64,000 nt of DNA from Rhizophagus irregularis. Its lineage: Eukaryota; Glomeromycota; Glomeromycetes; Glomerales; Glomeraceae. Below the pieces are notes generated by a model. It searched no databases and had not been told where the DNA came from. It worked only from the letters and a program-made list of their open reading frames with translations. Position numbers and translations under genes: made by a program. Every line of letters begins with the position of its first letter. Position 1 is the first letter of the stretch. Location: contig NC_089454.1 of the NCBI RefSeq assembly GCF_026210795.1, forward strand, positions 3,398,501 through 3,462,500, in the 5' to 3' direction. Shown here one piece after another: positions 1 to 11,119 of this stretch.

Positions 1-1403
1 ATTAATAATTTTAACACAATGGCTATGAAAATGGAAATTAAATGATTTTGGTAACTTATTCAACACGGCTGCAAGTTTAGCCAAACTAAGAAAACAATCT
101 GCAAGTGTAGCTGATTTTGCCTCAAGAGCTAATACAGCTTTCCTTAATGGTTCCAGTACAAATGCAAGGATTTGTAAGTCCAGAAAAAAATTTTGTGATT
201 GAATAATTCAAGCAATACTATCGTTTGTTAATAAGTTACCGTTATTGGCAACAATTTTCATAAGGATTTGTTCCAAGTTAATTACTGAATTAACTGATTC
301 ACTTGCCGTAGTCTAACGTATTTTGCAATATAATTTCAACCCACCGCCAACAATCCGCTTTTCCTTGATTAATTGAGTTAATTTTGAATTTCCTTGATGT
401 GAATTTTTGAAAAAAGAAGTCAAGATATTGACTCAGTGTAACAAACGATCTCCAAATTCTTCTTTTACAATATCGCATGCTATCAAATTTATACAATGCA
501 TAATGCACCTAACATTTTTGATAGTTGGAAACTTATCTTGAATAATTTCGCATGCTTTTTTAACATTTGAAGCGTTATCAGAGACTACGGCCGATATTTG
601 ATCAATCCCAATATCAACAATTACCTTTTCAATAACTGATGATAAATATTCTGCAGTATGTAAACATTCTGATAAATCAGATAGTTGATATAAATATTTT
701 TTTCTTGATGGTGTTATTACAATAAAATTCCAAATCGATCGGTAAATGTGTGAGGTCCAGCCATCAAAAGCTAAATAAATAAAAAAAAAATTATGATAGT
801 GAAATAAAATAAAAATAAATTATATTGCCACAAACTTATTGTTAAATTAGTTTCACTCTCAATTTCTATTTTCACTTTATTATTCACTTGTGCTAGTTCC
901 TGTTCTAGCATTTAACTTGCTAACATCTCTCTTGTTGGCAGATCATACCCACCATTGAGCTTTTTTATAAAATTTATAAAAAAAGTGTGCTCAACTATAC
1001 GAAATGATATTCCGCATGAAACAAAAAATTTAATTAATGCATGGTTAATTCGTGTAATTCTTACATCAGGAAGGTCTGTTGAATCATGATAATTGTCCAT
1101 ATATTGTTGACCACTTGAAAGTTTTCTTTTTTTAGTCACTTTATCTTGCCGTTCTAATATTTTTGACATATATTTTCTTACAATTGTTGCTGAGGCATTT
1201 TTGCAGTAGTTGGAAAGATGTTTTTCAAGTTTTGAGATTTCGCCACGTTTTCAAGTTATTTCACAATACTTGCAAGATGCAGAAAATTTACCTAAGCCAA
1301 CAGATTCTCCTTTATTGATATCTTCCTATATTGAATTTAATGGCCTTCTTCTCTTACTTTTTTGTTTGCCAAGAATAGGTGAAACTTCTAATTCAGTGGC
1401 CAT
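1..1403 (-). pseudogene. hAT transposase relic, BED zinc finger end
   Basis: The minus-strand reading starts with MATELEVSPIL at 1403, followed by a basic stretch and a BED-type zinc finger (CKYC, then HLSNYC). The next block runs RINHALIKFFVSCGISFR, and then comes the RNase-H-like hAT core (AFDGWTSHIYRSIWNF and NVRCIMHCINLIACD). The equivalent protein of the 7973-10276 copy aligns throughout. The frame is broken: a TAG at 1326-1328 replaces the Trp kept in the other copy (NSIWEDINKGE), a TGA replaces a residue near 205-215, and there are frameshifts between the blocks. The catalytic C-terminal part is outside the window. In function this is a cut-and-paste transposase; in this state it is not expected to be active. 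Confidence 0.8.
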
Positions 1404-1486
1404 TTTGACATTAACAAAATTAAATGATACATGATCGTATATAAGGGGTTGTTAATAGGGGTTATTAATAGGGGATGTAAAAACAC

Positions 1487-1878
1487 TAGTGATACCTGGC
1501 TAAACTCTTTTTGCCAAAAATTTTGGTTTCGTCACCAACTAGTTTCGGTTTCGTCATCGACTAAACTATATAGTAATATTTTTTAAGTTTAAATTTTATT
1601 TATATAAAATTATAATTTTATTATAAAAATATATTAAATTATATTATACATAAAATAGTTTTATAAATTCCTTTAAAAAATATTATATTTTAATATAAAT
1701 TTATTATTTTTTTTTTTATAAGTAATTATTATAATTAAAATTCCATGGAAATCCATAAAAAATCCATGGAAATACTATGGAATATTGAATTTCGGCATTT
1801 AGTCTTTTAATTTTAAATGTCTAAACTATTTCGGTTTAGTCAAATGACTAAATATTTCGATTTCGCCCAGGATCTCTA
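1487..1878. mobile_element. 392-bp foldback hAT-type MITE
   Basis: The terminal inverted repeats read TAGTGATACCTGGC on the left and TAGAGATCCTGGGC on the reversed right end. Both sides are followed by the exact 8-bp target duplication AAAAACAC (1479-1486 and 1879-1886). The matching stretch of the neighbouring hAT copy, near 10431, reads GTAAAAACGTGT without this insert, so it serves as an empty site. No coding sequence is seen. The 8-bp duplication points to mobilisation by a hAT transposase. Confidence 0.85.
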
Positions 1879-3066
1879 AAAAACACGTTATATATTTATA
1901 ACATTTTACATAATATTATTACAATTATATAACAATGGTCATTTTTTTACCACAATCTTTTATTACTAACATAATGTAAGTACTATAAAGTAAAAAAAAA
2001 GTTGAAAGAAAAATAATAAAAATACTGAGTGATCAACAGCTCTGTTAACTAATATGTATACTATTAAAAAAAAATAAATATGGCGTAACTATATTAAGAT
2101 TTTATAGCTAGTTATGCCAAAACTGTGGATAAATGAGTCATAGAAGTTTCAGCATTTTAGGAAGTTTTGGCAGGTTTTGGCAGTTTTAGCATTTTAGCAT
2201 TTCACTATAATATAAAAGTTTTAGCATTTCACGTTAGACCAAATGGGTTTCAACAAGCAATCTTAATTCTAGTAGAGGTGTAGCAATTTCAGCTAAAAGT
2301 GTTCAACAATATAATCCATCTAAGTGCTTTCGGTCACATTCTCAAGATGGAAATACCATAAATTATTAATGTTATCTAACGTCCCAATTTCTGATATATG
2401 AGGTAAGGTAGGTAGGTCAACAATTATCTTATTTTTTCACATAGATGAAACTGGGCTGATTAATTCCAGAAATAATAGATGCTCTTTGTAACGCATATGG
2501 TAGATCAGTTTGTGAAAGAATAAATTATACTTTTCAATATACTTTGCAAGCTTGCTAGAATATCGAGCAAATTTAGAGCATATTTTTTTTCTTTATTTCG
2601 TCATTTACTGAGAGGTTTTTATCTTTTAAAATTATTATAGTGCATTTCATGAATTTCTCCCATAAAATTCCAATATAAAATTACTTGCCATAAAAATCTT
2701 GTAGCCAGCCTGATTGTTTTGTTTATTATTTTAGGACCAGGCTCAGTATTTTTTTGCGAAAGTAACATGGTAGTATATGCAAGAAATCAGTATAAAATTA
2801 CATAGAAATTTGCAAAGTTTAAAATAAAAATTATATAAAATTTTGGACAAATATGCTTACTGGTAAAACACTAGGTCAGTAGTAGTACCCAAAAGTAATC
2901 AATATAATAATGCCTAAAAATAATCGATATAGTAGTATCCCAGTATAGAAACCATATGAGAAAGAATTCTAGGAATGTAAAGGTAAAAAATAAGGTATAA
3001 ATTTGGTAGTACACCAAAGTAAAATAATATATAGAAAGAAAATAAGAAGTTATGCTTTGGTGTACT

Positions 3067-3363
3067 AGGACCCCGGATATCTAATATAAAGGTCATAATG
3101 GACTTTTGGCCAAAAACACCCCTTTTTGCTGAAACTCAAAAAATCGTTTTTTGTAAATATCTCAGCATCCAGTAATTCAATTTTAATGAACTTTTTTTTA
3201 TTTTGTAGCCCTCATTTAGCTCTACAATTTAAAAAAAAGTTCATCAAAATTGGACCACTGGATGCCGAGATATTTACAAAAAACGATTTTTTGAGCCCCT
3301 GAAAAATGGGCCAATCTGCCGAAAGTGTGACTTATGACCTGTTTTGGAGATATCCGGGGTCCT
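3067..3363. mobile_element. 297-bp foldback MITE, copy A
   Basis: Perfect terminal inverted repeats AGGACCCCGGATAT enclose a long internal palindrome. The element is flanked by the exact 8-bp duplication GGTGTACT (3059-3066 and 3364-3371). A second copy at 6977-7272 differs by one substitution and one C of a short run. It splits the right arm of an older inverted repeat (GGTAGTACACCAAAG near 3003 against CTTTGGTGTACTACTGCC). There is no credible ORF. The duplication length assigns it to hAT-type mobilisation. Confidence 0.92.
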
Positions 3364-3470
3364 GGTGTACTACTGCCGATAGATAGGAAAGAGATTGGGA
3401 GGGCAGAAAGATTCAGAAGAATACGAATACACGAAAAAAGATATAAAAGCAATATAACCTAAACTAATTT

Positions 3471-3660
3471 GGCACTTCGTACCTCATCTTTAGCAATCAA
3501 AAGGGTCACAAAAGGCAGGATTGCAAGAGTGATACAACATCGGCACTTCATGCCTCACCTGTCAATCAAAAAATGAGTGAATAGATTGCGATACATCTTC
3601 AGCAAATAGATAGATTGCAAATTCGGCACTTTATTCCTCATTCGACAATTAAGAGATGGC
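3471..3660. repeat. diverged tandem repeat, unit ~75 bp
   Basis: Three diverged copies of a block beginning TCGGCACTTCATGCCTCA start near 3471, 3540 and 3625. Each is followed by a GACAATYAAR-like stretch. No coding potential is seen. Confidence 0.4.
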
Positions 3661-4221
3661 AATCAAGAAGGAAAATATATGGACAGATCAATATAATGCA
3701 AGTTACACTTCTGATTCTCTAACCAACTGACCACCAAACCAGGCCCTTGAAAGTTACTTGAAAGTGATGGAAAAGTGTCTGGAACTGTTAAGGAATCGAA
3801 ACATGTGATTAATGCAGTAAGGTGCAGTAAATTTTGTTAATTTCAGCCAGCACTATTTCAGCATCTAGAAAGGCAACCAAATAGGCGTAAAGGGTAAGCA
3901 CTAAGGTTGCTTGCCGAAACTAGAGGGTTTCGGCAGAATGGCGTACGCGAAGCTGCCGAAACTAGTTTCGTGAAATCATCAAGAAATGCCGAAACTGCGA
4001 AACCTATCAAAATCGCGAAACTGCCGTAACTTGCCGAAACTGTTTCAGCGTTTCGGCAATACTTTCTATATGATTTAATTAGAGTTTCGGCATTTAAACA
4101 ATTTATAAGAATAAAGACAATATGATTTTTTGTATGTAAATATTTATTTTATAATATTTAATATTAAACTAATAAAATATACGATTAAAAATATAATAAA
4201 AATTAAAATTTAATAATATCT

Positions 4222-4894
4222 TTATCTTCTATGTGGAGACCTGCTTCTACCTCTTCTTCTATCTCTACTTCTGTCCCGTCTTCTATCTCTACTTCTATCT
4301 CGTCTTCTATCTCTACTTCTATCTCGTCTTCTATCTCTACTTCTTGATCTACTTCGATTGGGACCTGCATCGCGACTTTCTTCTTTCCCTTCGCAATCTA
4401 TATTCATATCGACATCGATCATGCGCAGCATGCTGCCGTCGATACTCTCGTCTAAACAGATCTAAAATCCAATAAAAATATTAATGAATTGAATGAATTG
4501 CCTAAATAAAATTAATTTAAAATAATAATTAATAATAATTACCGGTTTGTAACCAGAATTTATTGTTCATATCAGCAAAACATGCTCTATCGAAACTATT
4601 TGGACTTATAATAGAAATGTCATCATCATTATTATTTATTATCCTACTGAGGTTTTCATAACCTCGTTTGAGGGCATTCCATTTTGTTTGGCATTGCCTG
4701 GGTGTCGCTGCAAATCCCATTGCAACGAACACCCTATTTGCTATTATTGTCCATGCATTTACATGATGACGGTTTGCAATTCTTTCGAATTGCTGATGTA
4801 AGTTTCTTCATTCCGCGATTAATTGCCTAGCTGCGTTAATCGTTCATTGGAATACTGGTGGTGGCGGTGGCACAAAAGGTACTAATGCTGCCAT
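4222..4894 (-). pseudogene. Myb/SANT-like DNA-binding protein with RS tail, broken
   Basis: The minus-strand reading begins MAALVPFVPPPPPPVFQ at 4894. It continues through a trihelix/Myb-SANT-like segment (NAWTIIANRVFVAMGFAA, then RQCQTKWNALKRGYENLSR), which normally binds DNA. A probable intron (GTAATT donor just after LQT, acceptor near 4460) leads to a basic exon (RREYRRQHAAHDRCRYEY). The C-terminus is an Arg/Ser/Asp repeat made by a 24-bp tandem unit (DRRRDRSR). TGA stops at 4844-4846 and 4808-4810 both fit lost Trp codons, and the RS tail is in a shifted frame. It lies inside the hAT element, so it may be a captured host gene or an accessory gene of the element; I cannot tell which. Confidence 0.6.
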
Positions 4895-5089
4895 TTTTTA
4901 TTTTTATGATTTTTTCGTAACTTGAAAATTAAATACAATTTGAAAATTAAAATACAATTTGGTTTTGAATTGCGAAAAAAAAATTTAAATTTCATAATAT
5001 TTATAATAATTTTAAAATTTGTTATAATGTTTAAAACATAAACTGATGAACATAATAACATTCTACATAATTAAAGTATTTGTAACAAA

Positions 5090-5380
5090 ATAAACACAGT
5101 TTTGATTCTAATGTAATAAATTTAATTAACGCAATTCTAAATTTTTTTTTGTAACGCAGTTCTTAAAATTTATTGATCTAATGTAATAAATTTAATTAAC
5201 GAAGTCCTTAAAACTTATTGATTCTAATATAATATGCTTATCCTTATTCCTTAATTAAATTGCACTATTTTTAAAATATAATATGCTTATGCTTATTCCT
5301 TAATTAAATTGCACTATTTTTAAAATATAATATGCTTATCCTTATTCCTTAATTAAATTGCAATGGTTTAAAATATAATA
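5090..5380. repeat. tandem repeats of ~50 and ~60 bp
   Basis: From about 5231 three copies of a ~50-bp unit containing GCTTATCCTTATTCCTTAAT follow each other. Just before, from 5090, two or three copies of a unit containing TAATAAATTTAATTAACG are seen. The units are AT-rich and non-coding, within the 6.9-kb hAT element. Confidence 0.65.
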
Positions 5381-5402
5381 TAAAATTACAATTGCCTGCA
5401 TT

Positions 5403-6338
5403 TAAGGATGGTCATCGGTCCTACCGGTCCTACTCGGTCCTGGACCGGTCGGTCCCAGGACTTGTAGGACCGGACCGCGGTCTTGCATTTTTTTGTGGCG
5501 CAGTAGGACCGGTCCTGAGGACCGACCAGTCCTCATACCGGTCTTCATATAATAAATGATTTTTATATTGAATAAACCTATTAATCTGACAAAGGTCTTC
5601 ATAAAATAATATAAAGACCGGCCATTTCCAAACCAATAAATAATAACAATCGCTCTTCCCACTTGTAGAGTTGCTTGTCAAAACGCTGAAACTCCGAAAC
5701 TCCAAAAAAGCGTTTAAGCGGAATATCTCGTCATCCAGTGATCGTAAAAGGATGAAACCACCGCCATTCGAATCGTCTCGGCGAGACGCGTCGAATGGTG
5801 ACTAAATCATGTTTCTAGGATCGATAGATAGTCGGTAATTATTGAATTTATTATCAAATAGTTTTGCCGACGTAATTTTTTTTTTATCGATTCTAAAATC
5901 ATGATTTTGATACCATTCGACGCGCCGCAGCGAGACGATTCGAATGGTGGTAAAATCATCCTTTTATAATCACTGGATAGCGAGATATTGCGTTTTGAAG
6001 TATTTTTTCAAAGCTTTAAATTTTGCATGACGTTGTGATGATATCCAGGTGATTTGTAAAAAAAAAAATTTATATTAAAAACCATCCCAATTAGTGTTCA
6101 TTTATAAAACAAGGCTATTCCTAATAAAGTTAGGGAAGAAAATCTTTTTTTATTTGCAAAAAAAAGAAAAAAGACCGATCGGTCTTAAAAAGACTGCGGT
6201 CCTTAAAAAGACCGACGGTCTTATTATATGTGATACAGGACCGAAAGACCGCGGTCCCTACACTAAGACGGACCGGTCCGTCTTTTTATGGTGTAGGACC
6301 GTAGGACCGCGGTCTTCTAGGACCGATGACCATCTTTA
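5403..6338. mobile_element. 936-bp GGTCCT-rich foldback element
   Basis: The terminal inverted repeats are TAAGGATGGTCATCGGTCCT (left) and the same with one mismatch (right). The exact 8-bp duplication CCTGCATT lies at 5395-5402 and 6339-6346. Both arms are packed with CCGGTCCT and AGGACCG repeats in alternating orientation. The middle (about 5715-5995) is a second large palindrome with TCATCCAGTGATCGTAAAAG on one arm. ORFs across it are by-products of the palindrome. It is a non-autonomous hAT-type element nested in the 3902-10793 element. Confidence 0.92.
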
Positions 6339-6379
6339 CCTGCATTGCCTGCATAATTATATGTTAACTGGACTTTGAT

Positions 6380-7843
6380 AGGATCCCGAAGAATACATAT
6401 ACAACTCAGATCCAGACCCAAAATTTTAATATAACTTTATACGCCTAATTTTATTAGAAGCTTTATACAAAATCATCACATAAGTTCAAATTTTATTATA
6501 AATTATACAATTATAAATCTGAGTTTATATAAAAAAAAAATTTTTAAAGAAAAATTTCAAATAAATTTTATTGAAAATTTTAATAAATATTATTAAAAAC
6601 TATTTAAAAATTCTAACAAATACTTAAAAAATTTTTTTAAAAAAAATTATTAAAAAAAATTATTAAAAAATAACTTAAATAAAATTTTTAAACAAAATTG
6701 CATGTTAAAATTTTAAATACCCGATAGATATTGATGCCCAATATGTATAATATAGTAAGTTTTATGCAAAAATTTGGGTGTATACTACAAAATAAAAGAA
6801 AATACATTTTGTTATATATCTCACCACCCAGTGATCGTAAAAAGATGAAACACAGCTCGTTGGATTCGTCTTGACAAGACGAATCGAATGGTAGTAGTTC
6901 GTGTTTCTAGGTGTGGTAGATGATGAGCTATACCACACATCGGCACTTTGTATTTTCGTCTACTGTGCATTTTTACAGGACCCCGGATATCTAATATAAA
7001 GGTCATAATGGACTTTTGGCCAAAAACACCCCTTTTTGCTGAAACTCAAAAAATCGTTTTTTGTAAATATCTCAGCATCCAGTAATTCAATTTTAATGAA
7101 CTTTTTTTTATTTTGTAGCCCTCATTTAGCTCTACAATTTAAAAAAAAGTTCATCAAAATTGGACCACTGAATGCCGAGATATTTACAAAAAACGATTTT
7201 TTGAGCCCTGAAAAATGGGCCAATCTGCCGAAAGTGTGACTTATGACCTGTTTTGGAGATATCCGGGGTCCTATTTTTACATTTTATCACATAACTCGGC
7301 ATCTATCGCGCCTAGAAATATGAAACTACCACCATTCGACTCATCGTATTGAGACGAATCTAATAAGCTGTGTTTCATTTCTCTATGATCACTGGATGCT
7401 GAGATATATAATAAAATGTATTTTTTTTAATTTTGTAAATGAATTTTAAAAAAATTTCTTCATTTTTATTAAAAAAATGTCTTTAAACGAACCCTTAAAA
7501 ACTTCTTAAACAAAAAACAATTTCTATTAAAAAATATTTCAAGTGTTTTTTAAAACAAATAAAAAAACTCTTTATTAAAAAATATCTTAAAAATTTCTTA
7601 AACAAAAAATAAAAAAAAACTTTAAAAAATTTTAAACGTATATAAAAAAAAATTCTAATATCCATTATACAAAATGAAAATCTTACTTATTGTAAAAATC
7701 ATTATTGTTATACAAATAAAAATCTGACTTTTTGCGTAACTGCTATTTGGTTATACAATTTCAAACATATGACTTATTAAGAAATTACATAGTAAGTTTA
7801 TACAAAATTGGATCCCAGTATTATATGTATTCTTCGGGGTCCT
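6380..7843. mobile_element. foldback element with nested MITE
   Basis: The terminal inverted repeats are AGGATCCCGAAGAATACATA and its reverse complement with one change at the right end. They are flanked by the exact 8-bp duplication ACTTTGAT (6372-6379 and 7844-7851). Inside, an inverted repeat with CACCCAGTGATCGTAAAAAG on the left and a matching right arm near 7280-7410 was split by the 296-bp MITE at 6977-7272. Without that insert the element is about 1.16 kb. It is AT-rich and has no coding capacity. Confidence 0.9.
6977..7272. mobile_element. 296-bp foldback MITE, copy B
   Basis: Near-identical twin of the element at 3067-3363: one substitution (CCACTGAATG here, CCACTGGATG there) and one missing C. 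The ends are again AGGACCCCGGATAT in inverted orientation. The exact 8-bp duplication ATTTTTAC lies at 6969-6976 and 7273-7280. It is nested in 6380-7843, which is nested in 3902-10793, so it is the youngest of three layers. Confidence 0.93.
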
Positions 7844-7972
7844 ACTTTGATCGCGAATATTTTGCCCTGCATAATTACATCATTTATTTCCTAAATAGTA
7901 TCATTATTTAAATCACATGATATTAGAATTAATTCTCATTGGATTAACTATTGTAATTATTTCTCATTATTA

Positions 7973-10276
7973 TTATTCCTCATTATCATCATAATTATCG
8001 TCATTATTATCACCGTCATCCATATCTAATACATCATCTATATCATAATCATAGTCACCTTCTCCGGGTCTCTTGTTATTACCACTATCATCAACTTCAT
8101 CATCTTCCGCATTATTTTCATCTGAATCATCCAATATATCTCTTGGAATATCGCTGATTTCACTAGTAATTGAATCATGCAATAAATTAACAAATTGATC
8201 AATCCATAGACTTTCGATTACTACACGGCAATTGTCTTCGGATATTGTTTCGCCGCTTGTAGTTAATCTCTGAGTAGAAGCTTGCTCCTCATTATATTCC
8301 TCATCGTCATCTTCTGCAAAAGCTTCTGCAATACGTATATTGATCTTATCATCACTAAGACGAGTATTCTTTTTTTGATCAATTCCATAAAATCCAAGTT
8401 CAGTTTTTGAATTGGATTTCCAATACAAAATTAATTTGCACATGGATTCTAGTTTATCCACATTAAGATTTAAGCGACGTTTATGAAATAGCCATCCTAA
8501 AGTCGAAAATCCACGTTCGCAAGTTGCTGAGTTAGGACATATTGCAAATAGATAACTTGCAATTCTTGGCAGGGCATCTGGTTCTGGTTCGGTATTAATA
8601 TATTTCCACCAATTCACGGAATTATCTTTAGCAAAACTGATATCTAGGTCAAATGGCTCTTGCTCATTGATATATTTCTGTATTTGATTACATAAAGTTT
8701 CAGCTTCGTAACGGTTGAAACCTAAATTTTTCCCGATTGAAGCTGCACATTTGATAATTCTCATGAGGGCGCATTTTTTAAGTGGCGCGTTTCTAAATCT
8801 GGGATCCATAAAAAAATAAGTAATATACTTATCATCATCGAACTCATCAAATCTTTCATTTATTACTTTGATACAATGACTTCAGAATGCAGGATTTAAT
8901 GATTTGGGTAACTTTTTTAATGTAGCTGCAAGTCTTGCCAAGCTCAGGAAACAATCTGCAAGTGTAGCTCTTCTCGATTCTAATGAAAGTACCGCTTTTC
9001 TTAAAGGATCCAGAATAAATCCAAGAACTCGTAAATTTGAAAAAAATTTCTCGATTGAATAATCGGTTTTATTTTATCATTTGTTAGCACTTTATCGTGA
9101 TCGCTGGCCATTTCTTTTAGTGCTGATTCCAAATTTATTACTGAATTTACGGATTCACTAGTAGTAGTCCAGCGTGTCTTACAATATAATTTTAATCCTC
9201 CTCCACTAATTCCTTTTTCTTTAATTATTTGAGCAAGTTTTGCATTAGCCTAATGAGAACTTCTAAAAAAGGTTGTCAAAATATTAACACGTTTTAATAA
9301 ACGTTCCCCAAACTTCTTCTTGATGATGTCGCATGCAATTAAATTGATAGAATGTGCAACGCATCGCACATTCTCAATCTTGATTCGATTCTCACGTATA
9401 ATTTTTCGTGCATTACGAACATTGGCCACATTATTGGAAACTACAGCACATATTCGATCTTCTCCAATACCTTCTATAACCTTTTCAATTACCGTAACTA
9501 GATATTCTGCAGTGTGCGAATTTTCAGACAAATCAGAAAGTTGATAAAGATATTCTTTACGCGATGGAGTCATTACAATGAAGTTCCAAATTGAACGATG
9601 TGTACCAGACGTCTAACCATCAAAGGCTAAATTATAAATTAATATTATATAGTAAGTAAGATTAAATAAAAATGACATATGATAGCCTATTTAATTTAAC
9701 AAACCTAACGTTAAATTCGTTTCCTTTTCAAGCTCAGAATTAACTTTGAAGTTCACTTGAGCTAATTCACATTCAAGTAGTTGATTTACTAATACTTTCC
9801 TTGTTGGTGTATTATACCCGGCATTAAGCTCTTTTATAAAATTGATGAAAAAGGGATGTTCCACTACTCTAAACGCAATTCCGCACGCAATAAAAAATTT
9901 AACTAATGCATGATTAATTCGTGTACATCTTTGTTCGTTAAGCTCTGTTGAATCACGTAATCATCCAGCGTTACTTTGAATTCCTTCGGAGTATTTTCTT
10001 TTTTGGATTTAATTTTGACTTATCTTGCCGTTCCATTACTTTAGTCATATACCTTCTAACAACTGCTGCTGGCGCATCTGGACAATGGTTTGAAAGATGC
10101 TCTTCAAGCTTTGAAACTTCACCGTGTGACCATGTATTCTTACAGTACTTGCAGGAGGCGGCAAATTTGCCAGAACCAACAGCTTCTCCTTTATTAATAT
10201 CTTCCCAAATGCTATTAGGTGGCCGACCTCCTCTATTTTTCTTTTTAATGGGTGAATCTTCTATGTGATCAGTCAT
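7973..10276 (-). pseudogene. hAT transposase with BED finger, inactivated
   Basis: The reading starts at 10276 (MTDHIEDSPIKKKNRG). Domains follow in family order: a BED zinc finger (CKYC, HLSNHC), a linker block (RINHALVKFF), an intron near 9640-9715, the RNase-H-like core (VRCVAHSINLIACD, then KTRWTTTSESVNSVINLES) and the C-terminal hAT dimerisation domain (WWKYINTEPEPDALPRIASY, then CERGFSTLGW). An acidic tail rich in Asp and Glu closes the last ORF (7973-8809, 278 residues). Lesions: a frameshift in an A-run near 10000, TGA at 9961-9963, TAG at 9613-9615, TAG at 9251-9253, a frameshift near 9075 and TGA at 8882-8884. Most stops fall at Trp codons. The last 278 codons are intact, so decay is recent. 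Its product would act on the GGTTGCTTG ends of this element. Confidence 0.88.
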
Positions 10277-10793
10277 TTGAAACAGTTTATTATTAATTTT
10301 ATTATTAAGAAAACGGAATAAAGTAAAAGAAACTTTAGTTCAGGTGTTAAAGGAGATGACGGAATTGGGTTTATTAAATGCATGTTACGCATTTTCCTTT
10401 AATGAATATAAGCCCCTTAAAAAAAACTGTAAAAACGTGTAATATCGTAATATTAATATGGGAGTTAGAAATGAAAATTCTAACACTAGATAAAGCTTAA
10501 AAGAACTAAGACGACGGTAAAATATTGAAGTTTAATCTTTTATCTGTAGATTATTTGATCATCTAAATTATATTATTAATTGGTGTAACTTGGCGTAACA
10601 ATATGCAAATCTTATGATCAACTATGCCAAAACTATGGAGAAACCTATTATAGAGGTTTCGGCATGTTTTGGCAGTTTCGCAATTTTGACAAGTTTCGCA
10701 GTTTCGGCGTTTCGGCGTTTAGTTTCGGCCCTATATAAGAGGTTTCGTAGCACCGAACGTTGGTAGCCAAACAGGTTTCGGCAAGCAACCTTA

Positions 10794-11119
10794 GTAAGCA
10801 CTCCAATATAGAATCCAGCACCCAACTAGGTGCAGAAAGTCAGCATTCTCAACATAAAACCAGATATCTAAACAGTTACAGAGAACTAACAACTCCATTA
10901 TAGAATTTAGCATGTAAACGACTCAGAAATAAGAAGAAAAGCGTAGTATTTAGATTATATAATAATAATTAGGTTAAATAGTGGGTGGTAGTTAGATTTT
11001 ATGGTGGTAAAAAAATACAGATAGCAAGAAAGATTTAAAAGAATAGCTAGAGTATAAAAAAGATACCTGATACATGAAAATAAATAGATTATATGGTGAT
11101 AATTAGATTATATTATTTA
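10794..11119. other. intergenic, AT-rich
   Basis: Begins with the right target duplication of the hAT element and ends with the left target duplication of the LINE. It holds short ATTAGATTATAT-type repeats near its end. No gene is seen. Confidence 0.6.

Larger units (their letters stand above)
1..2265 (-). mobile_element. hAT element, 3' part, left end outside window
   Basis: Remnant of a hAT DNA transposon closely related to the complete element at 3902-10793. Its surviving terminus reads CAACAAGCAATCTTA and ends near 2265, matching the terminal repeat of the complete element with a few changes. The transposase relic lies at 1-1403 on the minus strand. It is older than its neighbour: the terminal repeat is mutated, and a second element (1487-1878) has inserted between the transposase start and the terminus. 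The other end and the target duplication lie off the window. Confidence 0.7.
3902..10793. mobile_element. complete hAT element with nested insertions
   Basis: The terminal inverted repeat TAAGGTTGCTTGCCGAAAC stands at 3902 and its reverse complement ends at 10793. The exact 8-bp duplication GTAAGCAC lies directly outside both ends (3894-3901 and 10794-10801). The element carries a minus-strand hAT transposase gene (7973-10276) and a Myb-like/RS pseudogene (4222-4894). Subterminal regions are rich in short GTTTCGGC and GCCGAAAC repeats in both orientations, as expected for transposase binding sites. Two foldback elements (5403-6338 and 6380-7843) inserted later; without them the element is about 4.5 kb. 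Both ends are well preserved, but the transposase has stops and frameshifts. Confidence 0.93.

Noticed and set aside
2914..3096. ORFs beginning MTFILDIRGP (also at 6821-7006)
   Set aside because: The same MITE end is read in both; coding is an artefact of the repeated element.
4233..4475. Plus-strand ORF rich in Tyr, Phe and Leu
   Set aside because: It is the antisense of the Arg/Ser repeat; composition and the 24-bp repeat explain it.
5402..5705. Minus-strand ORFs with Gly/Pro/Arg-rich ends
   Set aside because: They arise from the GGTCCT-type palindromic arms of a foldback element.
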